Source: Bacteroidota bacterium
Lineage (GTDB): Bacteria; Bacteroidota; Bacteroidia; J057; JAJTIE01
Assembly (NCBI GenBank): GCA_019638695.1
Contig: JAHBTG010000020.1
Coordinates: 1-38,753, forward strand
DNA: 38,753 bases
Direction: 5' to 3'
The notes beneath the pieces were generated by a model that was not told where the DNA came from, did no database searches, and saw only the letters and a program-made list of their open reading frames with translations. Shown piece after piece: positions 33,424-38,753 of this stretch (the stretch's first letter is position 1; each line of letters starts with the position of its first letter). The position numbers were made by a program, and so were the translations under genes.

Positions 33424-33513
33424 ATGGACGGAAAGAGAGATTGAGGGGCTGCCTTGTAACTATTCAAGTCCTTTTCCCGAACCTTGCCCGCCATTCTTTG
33501 TATACTTGGGCAG

Positions 33514-35436
33514 ATGTTGAGAGCACTTGTATGGATGACAGGGCTGCTATGCTGTACCGGGCTGTGCCGGGCGCAACCGGCCACCCCCGAGGAACAGCGT
33601 GCATTTATGTACCTGCAGCAGGGCGATTTTGCCAATGCCCGGCTGGCGTATGAAGCCGCTGTGCGGGCGGATAGCGCCAGCTTCCCGGCCTGGCTGGGGC
33701 TGGGTATGAGTCTCAAACAACTGGGCAGTCAGGCAGAAGCCCTGGGGCCTTTTGCACGCGCATTTGCCCTGGACAGTACCCGCACGCCGGCGCTCTATCT
33801 TTACCTGGGCGATGCCTATATGTTTAACCTGCGCTACCCCGAAGCCGCCCACGCCTACACACAGTTCCTCAGGTATGCAACAGACTTCCGGGACCAGAAG
33901 GAGCATGCCCGCCGCAATCTGCGCAAGGCCCAGTGGGCGGCCCTCCGCCTGGCGGATAGCATTGCGTTTGTGCCGCAGAACCTGGGGCCGGCCGTTAATG
34001 GAGAAGGAGAGGACTACAACGCCTTCCTCTCTGCAGATGACAGCACCCTGTATTTCAACAGCCATCGCAAAGGAAATACCGGTGGGCCTGTGCCCGGGAT
34101 CTTTCATGGCTATGGATCAGACTTCTACTATAGTACCCTGACGGCGGAGGGTTGGCAAACGGCACAGAATGCAGGCTTGCCCCTCAACAGCGCTCTGCAT
34201 GAGAAAGAGTTCTACCTTTCTCCGGATGGGCAGGAGCTCTATTTTGGGCGCCATCCTTTGCGCCCCTCATCTGATGGCCACTATAGTTGCGGAATCTGGT
34301 ATAGCCGCCGGGAACAAGGCCGGTGGACCGAACCCCGCAAGCTGGAGGGCAGTATCTCCAGTGGTTATTGCGATTCCTGGCCTTCGCTGAGCGCAGATGG
34401 CCGGACACTGTATTTTGTGTCTGACCGTCCCGGTGGGTTCGGCGGCTTTGACATCTGGTACGCTACCCGTTTGCCCAACGGCCAGTGGGGAGCAGTACAG
34501 AACCTGGGGCACACCCTCAATACTCCCGGTGATGAATTTGATGTGTTCATTCACCCGGATGACAGCACCCTGTATTTCACCAGCGATTACCACCCGGGCT
34601 TCGGGGGGTTTGATATTTACCGCAGCCGCCGGCAAGCCAATGGCCGGTGGGGAAGCCCTGAGAACCTGGGGTATCCGCTTAATACCCCCTGGGATGAGTT
34701 CGATATGTTTGTGAATGCTGCAGGTACGACAGGCTACATCAACAGCGACCGCTGGGGAGGACACGGCGAACAGGACCTGTACCGGTTCTCACTGGATGAC
34801 CGCATTCGTCCGCGCCCCACCTTCTGGCTGAAAGGCCATGTGACAGATGCTGCCGATATGCACCAGCAACCCGAAGCTACCGTGCGCCTGGTAGCACTGG
34901 GTAGTGGAGACACCTTGCGTACCCTGGCCGCAGGCAAACTGCAGAACGGCCATTTCCTCACAGCCATGCCGCGCGGGGACAGTTATGCGGTTATCACTAC
35001 TGCGCCCAGGTACCTGCCGCACAGCCTGCACTATGCCCCGCCAGACCAGGCAAATGGCTGGCTGGATATTCCTTTGCAACCGCTGGCCAAGGATGCGGTC
35101 TTTACCCTGCGCAATATCTTCTTTGATACCGACCAGGCTACCCTCCGCCCCGAATCCCGTGCAGAGTTGCAACTGCTTACACAACTGCTGCACGAGCATC
35201 CCCAGCTGCGGCTGGAGGTACAGGGCCATACGGATAGCCAGGGCACTTCTGCCGCCAACGAAACCCTGAGCCAGCGCCGCGCTGCTGCAGTGCAGACCTA
35301 CCTGACAGCACAGGGTATTGCTGCACACAGGCTTACGGCTGTGGGTTTTGGCCAGCGCCAGCCGGTTGTTTCTAACGATACACCCCAGGGGCGCCAGCTG
35401 AACCGGCGGGTAAGCTTCCGGGTGCTGGCTTACTAG
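33514..35436 (+). CDS. PorE-like OmpA-family outer-membrane protein (TPR, PD40 propeller, CRD, OmpA)
   Basis: A 640-residue envelope protein with a signal peptide ending LCRAQ. In order: TPR-like helices (about 25-130), at least five WD40-like PD40 repeats (about 155-430) of the type SxDGxTLYFxSDRxGGxGGFDIY, a carboxypeptidase regulatory-like domain (about 440-515), and an OmpA C-terminal domain (about 525-638) starting IFFDTDQATLRPESRAEL, with peptidoglycan-contact residues in NETLSQRRA and NRRVSFRV. This exact order is that of PorE, the T9SS part proposed to tie the secretion machine to peptidoglycan. Paralogues with the same layout are common in Bacteroidota, so the PorE role itself is inferred. 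The start is chosen for the signal peptide; an in-frame ATG at 33484 exists. Confidence 0.88.
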   Translation: MLRALVWMTGLLCCTGLCRAQPATPEEQRAFMYLQQGDFANARLAYEAAVRADSASFPAWLGLGMSLKQLGSQAEALGPFARAFALDSTRTPALYLYLGDAYMFNLRYPEAAHAYTQFLRYATDFRDQKEHARRNLRKAQWAALRLADSIAFVPQNLGPAVNGEGEDYNAFLSADDSTLYFNSHRKGNTGGPVPGIFHGYGSDFYYSTLTAEGWQTAQNAGLPLNSALHEKEFYLSPDGQELYFGRHPLRPSSDGHYSCGIWYSRREQGRWTEPRKLEGSISSGYCDSWPSLSADGRTLYFVSDRPGGFGGFDIWYATRLPNGQWGAVQNLGHTLNTPGDEFDVFIHPDDSTLYFTSDYHPGFGGFDIYRSRRQANGRWGSPENLGYPLNTPWDEFDMFVNAAGTTGYINSDRWGGHGEQDLYRFSLDDRIRPRPTFWLKGHVTDAADMHQQPEATVRLVALGSGDTLRTLAAGKLQNGHFLTAMPRGDSYAVITTAPRYLPHSLHYAPPDQANGWLDIPLQPLAKDAVFTLRNIFFDTDQATLRPESRAELQLLTQLLHEHPQLRLEVQGHTDSQGTSAANETLSQRRAAAVQTYLTAQGIAAHRLTAVGFGQRQPVVSNDTPQGRQLNRRVSFRVLAY

Positions 35437-35444
35437 CCTGTAAT

Positions 35445-35481
35445 AAAAAAAAGCCCCTGTGTTTGATGCACAGGGGCTTAT
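35445..35481 (-). terminator. Intrinsic terminator of gdhA, shared between convergent genes
   Basis: AAGCCCCTGTG (about 35450-35460) and CACAGGGGCTT (about 35468-35478) form a perfect 11-base stem. An A-run on the plus strand before it makes a T-run on the minus strand, so it works best for gdhA, whose stop is at 35508. It lies between two converging genes and may also slow the plus-strand transcript. Confidence 0.85.
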
Positions 35482-35507
35482 GTTCTGGGACAATTCCCGG
35501 TTTCCTC

Positions 35508-36830
35508 TTAGTATTTACCCTTGAGGTGAACGGCTTCGGCCACACGTTGCACAGCTACCAGGTAAGCCGCCAGGCGCATCCCTACTTTCTTGTCTTTCGA
35601 CATCTGGTATACTGCCTCAAATGCTTCCTTGATGATGCGGTCTGCACGGTCATTCACTTCTTCCTCGGTGTAATAGTGGCCGCGGCGGTTCTGCACCCAC
35701 TCAAAGTAGGATACGGTGACACCTCCGGCGTTGGCCACGATATCGGGCACTACCATGATGCCTTGTTTGTGAATGATCTCATCCGCATCTGCTGCAGTGG
35801 GGCCGTTGGCACCTTCCACGATGAGTTTTGCCTTGATCTTGTGGGCATTCTCCGTGGTGATGACGTTCTCGATAGCGCAGGGGGCCAGTACGTCCACATC
35901 CAGTTCCAGGATGGCCTTGTTGTCAATGCGCTTGGCGTCCTTGTCTTCCTTGTCTATCCAGGTATCAATCGTGTTGCGCAGGTCATACTTTTCAAATATG
36001 CGCTTGATGTTGAAACCTTTGGGGCTATAGTAGGCGCCTTTGTGGTCAGAGATAGCCACCACCTTCAGTCCCTTTTCTTCCAGGAGCAATGCACCATAGC
36101 TACCCACGTTACCAAAGCCCTGTACGGCTACAGTACTTTTCTTGGGGTCCATCTTCAGCTTCTCCATGGCTTGTATGCAAGTAGTCATGACACTGCGGCC
36201 GGTAGCGGCGGTGCGGCCTTTGGAGCCACCCAGCAGCAGCGGTTTGCCGGTGATGACAGCAGGGATGTATTTGTTGTTGTTCATCTTGCTGTATTCGTCC
36301 ACGATCCAGGCCATTACGTTGCCGTCCGTGCCCATATCCGGTGCGGGGATGTCCAGGTCCGGGCCGAATACCTCGCTCATAGAGGCGGCGTAGGCGCGGG
36401 TCAGGCGTTCTTTTTCATCCACGCTCAGGGCGCGGCTGTTGCATTTGATGCCGCCTTTACCACCGCCGTAAGGAATATTGACCACTGCACACTTCCAGGT
36501 CATCCAGGCGGCCAGGGCCTTTACCTCATCGGCATGCACTTCCATGGCGTAGCGGATACCGCCTTTGGACGGGCCCATAGCTGTGGAGTGAATCACACGG
36601 TATCCCTCAAACACCTGCGTGGTGCCGTCATCCATTACCACCGGCAGGTTGACGTTCACTACTTTCTCGGGTACGGAAAGGATGGCGCGTTCACGATCAT
36701 TGATCTTCAGGATGTCTGCGGCTGCATTGAAGCGGGCCAGCATAGACTCATAGGGGTTGTTGTAATCCACACCGCTGGCACCCTTGCCTGCTGCGGGTTT
36801 GGCGTCTTCGGTTTTTTTCTTGGCGCACAT
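35508..36830 (-). CDS. gdhA: Glu/Leu/Phe/Val dehydrogenase, probable glutamate dehydrogenase
   Basis: A 440-residue dehydrogenase linking 2-oxoglutarate and ammonia to glutamate. It shows GPSKGGIRYAMEVHADEVKALAAWMTWK with the catalytic lysine region, PYGGGKGGIKCNSRALS, APDMGTDGNVMAWIVDEY and the Rossmann motif GFGNVGSYGALLL. This is the hexameric class I form, close to NAD-dependent members. The start at 36830 (MCAKKKTED) is preferred to an in-frame ATG at 36869; the ~28-residue Lys/Ala-rich N-terminus is atypical and may be a short tail. It is convergent with the PorE-like gene, and cofactor preference (NAD or NADP) cannot be fixed from sequence. Confidence 0.94.
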   Translation of the reverse strand: MCAKKKTEDAKPAAGKGASGVDYNNPYESMLARFNAAADILKINDRERAILSVPEKVVNVNLPVVMDDGTTQVFEGYRVIHSTAMGPSKGGIRYAMEVHADEVKALAAWMTWKCAVVNIPYGGGKGGIKCNSRALSVDEKERLTRAYAASMSEVFGPDLDIPAPDMGTDGNVMAWIVDEYSKMNNNKYIPAVITGKPLLLGGSKGRTAATGRSVMTTCIQAMEKLKMDPKKSTVAVQGFGNVGSYGALLLEEKGLKVVAISDHKGAYYSPKGFNIKRIFEKYDLRNTIDTWIDKEDKDAKRIDNKAILELDVDVLAPCAIENVITTENAHKIKAKLIVEGANGPTAADADEIIHKQGIMVVPDIVANAGGVTVSYFEWVQNRRGHYYTEEEVNDRADRIIKEAFEAVYQMSKDKKVGMRLAAYLVAVQRVAEAVHLKGKY

Positions 36831-37027
36831 GGTAAATAGCGGATTAAGGCTGTTAAAAATTTGCCGCAATATACACCAGAAATGAAACCTGTGCTATTCG
36901 TCAAAAAATCTCTGATAAATGCAGATAAATACGGATTTACCCCGGTTGTCTTCACAGGGTTTCTGCCGGATATATCGGTTTTCAAAGACATTAGCCTTAT
37001 TTTTACGCCACATAAATCCCCAACCTT

Positions 37028-37849
37028 ATGGTTACCGACTCCGGCTATATTCGTACCCTGTCTATTGTGATCCCGGCTTATAATGAAGCCAAGACCATAC
37101 ATCTGATCCTGGACAAGGTGCGGGAGGTGCAGCTGGGCTGGGGCTTGCAGAAAGAAGTCATTATTGTGAACGATTGTTCCAGGGACGATACCGAGCAAGC
37201 CGTGCGCAATTACCAGGCCGCATATCCCGGGCTGCCCATCTCTTATTACAAGCACGAAGTGAACCAGGGTAAGGGGGCTGCCTTGCACACGGGTATTGCC
37301 AAAGCGCAGGGCGAACTGGTCATTATCCAGGATGCCGACCTGGAGTATGACCCTGCCGAGTATAATGACCTGCTCAAACCTATCATGAGCGGGATGGCCG
37401 ATGTGGTATATGGCAGCCGTTTTATGGGGGGTAATCCGCACCGCATCCTCTTCTACTGGCATAGCCGCGGCAACAAATTTCTGACCAACCTGTCCAACAT
37501 GTTCACCAACCTGAACCTGACGGATATGGAAACCTGCTACAAGCTCTTTCGCCGCGAGATCATCCAGAATATGCCCCTCAGGGAAAAACGCTTTGGGTTT
37601 GAGCCGGAGGTAACGGCACGCGTGGCAAGGGTAAAGGGTGTGCGCATCTACGAAGTAGGCATCAGCTACTATGGCCGCACCTATGAAGAGGGCAAGAAAA
37701 TAGGCTGGCGCGACGGTTTCCGGGCGTTATACTGTATCCTCAAGTTCAATTGGTTTACCCGCCACGTGCGGCATATAGACAGCTATGCTGCGCTGCGCCG
37801 GCAGTATGATACCATTACCGTAGCGCCTGAGGCGGCCTCTGTCAGGTAA
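37028..37849 (+). CDS. Family 2 glycosyltransferase (dolichol-phosphate mannosyltransferase-like)
   Basis: A 273-residue GT-A fold glycosyltransferase of the DPM1-like group. It has [21 protein letters not shown], the nucleotide-binding [13 protein letters not shown], the metal-binding DADLEYDP (D-x-D), [17 protein letters not shown], and [15 protein letters not shown]. The last ~45 residues are basic, with no obvious membrane helices, so it acts at the cytoplasmic face with a polyprenyl-phosphate acceptor. It probably makes polyprenyl-phosphate-sugar for envelope glycans. Its stop overlaps the converging trmB gene by 8 bases. Confidence 0.9.
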   Translation: MVTDSGYIRTLSIVIPAYNEAKTIHLILDKVREVQLGWGLQKEVIIVNDCSRDDTEQAVRNYQAAYPGLPISYYKHEVNQGKGAALHTGIAKAQGELVIIQDADLEYDPAEYNDLLKPIMSGMADVVYGSRFMGGNPHRILFYWHSRGNKFLTNLSNMFTNLNLTDMETCYKLFRREIIQNMPLREKRFGFEPEVTARVARVKGVRIYEVGISYYGRTYEEGKKIGWRDGFRALYCILKFNWFTRHVRHIDSYAALRRQYDTITVAPEAASVR

Positions 37850-38486
37850 ACGTCACCGCCAGGTAATAGATGGTGCGGCCCTCTGCCCGCCAGCGCGCTT
37901 CAAAAGCAGTGGGAATGGCGGCGTCCGGGTTGGGCAGCTCAATTTCCGGGGCATAGACATCCGTCACCTTGTGCAGGAGTGGCAGGCCCCTATGCTCCAG
38001 CACTTCCAGCGTCCATTCGAAGAGCACGGGGTCATCCGTTTTGAAATGCACCTGCCCGCCGGGTTTCAGCACCCGCCGGTAGACCTCCCAGAACGCTGGG
38101 CCGGTGAGGCGCCGCCGGGCATGCCGGTCTTTGGGGTAGGGGTCCGGGAAGGTGATCCAGATGCCGCTGAGCTCGGCCGGCGCCATCATGCGTTCCAGCA
38201 CCTCGGCATCTCCCCACACGCAGCGCAGGTTGCCGATGCCCGCTTCGAGCGCTTGCTGTGCACCCATGAACATCCGCTCCCGTTTGGTATCCAGTGCCAG
38301 CACGTTCCATTGCGGGTGACGCCGTGCCAGCTCCACCGCAAAATAAGCTTTGCCGGCGCCCAGTTCCAGCCATAGCGGTTGCGGCACGTCAAACTGCTGC
38401 TGCCAGTGCCCCATAAGCTCCAGCGGCTGTGTAATGCAGTTGGGCAGGCTGGCAAATTCCTCGAAACGAAGTTTTTTTTTGCGCAT
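37842..38486 (-). CDS. trmB: tRNA (guanine-N7-)-methyltransferase
   Basis: A 214-residue SAM-dependent enzyme that makes m7G46 in tRNA. The SAM-binding motif is [21 protein letters not shown], and the family signature [17 protein letters not shown] (about 126-142) is clear. Start 38486 ([11 protein letters not shown]) is preferred; an in-frame ATG at 38507 adds seven residues. It is divergent from metK, which supplies its cofactor, with 129 bases between them. It overlaps the glycosyltransferase end by 8 bases on the opposite strand. Confidence 0.95.
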   Translation of the reverse strand: MRKKKLRFEEFASLPNCITQPLELMGHWQQQFDVPQPLWLELGAGKAYFAVELARRHPQWNVLALDTKRERMFMGAQQALEAGIGNLRCVWGDAEVLERMMAPAELSGIWITFPDPYPKDRHARRRLTGPAFWEVYRRVLKPGGQVHFKTDDPVLFEWTLEVLEHRGLPLLHKVTDVYAPEIELPNPDAAIPTAFEARWRAEGRTIYYLAVTFT

Positions 38487-38518
38487 GGGCAGAGTATGGG
38501 GTGGCAAAGAAATGATTT

Positions 38519-38550
38519 TTTGGCAAATCGTTCATCTCTTTGCAATTTTG
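38519..38550 (+). promoter_or_regulatory. Possible metK promoter
   Basis: TTTG (38519-38522) and CAATTTTG (38543-38550) are 20 bases apart, one mismatch from the TAnnTTTG -7 box. Transcription would start near 38557, about 59 bases before the metK ATG. A short GGGAA/TTCCC stem lies in the leader. No SAM riboswitch could be recognised. Confidence 0.35.
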
Positions 38551-38615
38551 CGCGCATAGGGAACCCTGCTTCCCCCACAGTTTACTAAACCCTATTTCGC
38601 TTAATACCTAATTTC

Positions 38616-38753
38616 ATGTCTTATCTCTTCACCTCTGAATCGGTTTCTGAAGGTCACCCCGACAAAGTAGCGGACCAGATCTCGGAAGCAGTACTGGATG
38701 CGAAGATTACCCAGGATCCTAACTCACGCGTGGCTTGTAAGACCTTTGTAACC
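38616..38753 (+). CDS. metK: S-adenosylmethionine synthetase (partial, 3' end outside window)
   Basis: The first 46 residues of SAM synthetase, which makes S-adenosylmethionine from ATP and methionine. The N-terminus [20 protein letters not shown] contains the GHPDK ATP-binding motif, and it continues with [20 protein letters not shown], the standard N-terminal sequence for this enzyme. The gene runs off the right edge. It is divergent from trmB. Identity is certain from these residues; the rest cannot be judged. Confidence 0.96.
   Translation, partial: MSYLFTSESVSEGHPDKVADQISEAVLDAKITQDPNSRVACKTFVT

Noticed and set aside
35463-36839. Plus-strand open frame of 458 codons
   Set aside because: It is antisense to the glutamate dehydrogenase gene, has no domain, and begins inside the shared terminator hairpin.
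38487-38615. SAM riboswitch upstream of metK
   Set aside because: The leader after the probable start site is only about 59 bases and I could not find the conserved core of SAM-I or SAM-II switches.

Overview
The window reads as ordinary chromosomal DNA of a fairly GC-rich member of the Bacteroidota. Three lines of evidence support this. First, two proteins end in type IX secretion C-terminal domains (2693-4303 and 29885-31201) and a third has the domain order of the T9SS protein PorE (33514-35436). Second, several genes are preceded by Bacteroidota-type promoters with a TAnnTTTG -7 box. Third, the gene set is typical of the phylum: a LytS/LytT pair, a DAHP synthase-chorismate mutase fusion and a Wza/Wzc pair. 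A Chitinophagales or Saprospirales-like host would fit, but the order is a guess. The window cuts two genes: a LytTR response regulator at the left edge and metK at the right edge.

Layout. 1-1549 (minus): a LytS-type kinase and its LytTR regulator. 1657-4303: a UDP-glucuronate epimerase-like enzyme and a large T9SS-exported PKD protein. 4427-6981 (plus): a compact operon of an ECF-like sigma factor with a duplicated region 2, a small anti-sigma-like membrane protein, a RimB-like retropepsin and RimK. An exported DsbA/FrnE-like protein follows on the opposite strand, then an AstE/AspA-type M14 hydrolase. 8984-12542: mannose-1-phosphate guanylyltransferase and RecQ. 12543-13223: a gene-free tract of REP-like hairpins and dispersed repeats. 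13224-17890 (minus): a protein-quality-control cluster (hslU, clpS, a Lon N-domain protein, a thioredoxin, grpE, dnaJ). 17916-19262: lysine 6-transaminase with a good promoter and nested inverted repeats upstream. 19263-19875: a gene-free tract with a likely small RNA ending in a strong terminator. 19876-21136: ribH and a TPR membrane protein. 21337-23998: an amino acid permease and a lipoprotein of unknown function.

24006-27806 (minus) is a lower-GC exopolysaccharide export block: a Wza-like lipoprotein, a Wzc-like tyrosine autokinase with a tail of eleven Tyr-Gly repeats, and a small membrane protein overlapping the kinase gene. 27898-38753 holds acetyl-CoA synthetase, an NHL-repeat T9SS cargo, pheA, DAHP synthase-chorismate mutase, the PorE-like protein, glutamate dehydrogenase, a family 2 glycosyltransferase, trmB and the start of metK.

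The most interesting signals are the sigma/anti-sigma/RimB/RimK operon next to an M14 hydrolase, which may be a regulated amino-acid ligation and removal circuit; the internal duplication in that sigma factor; the Tyr-Gly hexanucleotide repeat in the autokinase; and the orphan structured transcript near 19660-19777. No CRISPR array, complete transposon, prophage, rRNA or tRNA was seen.
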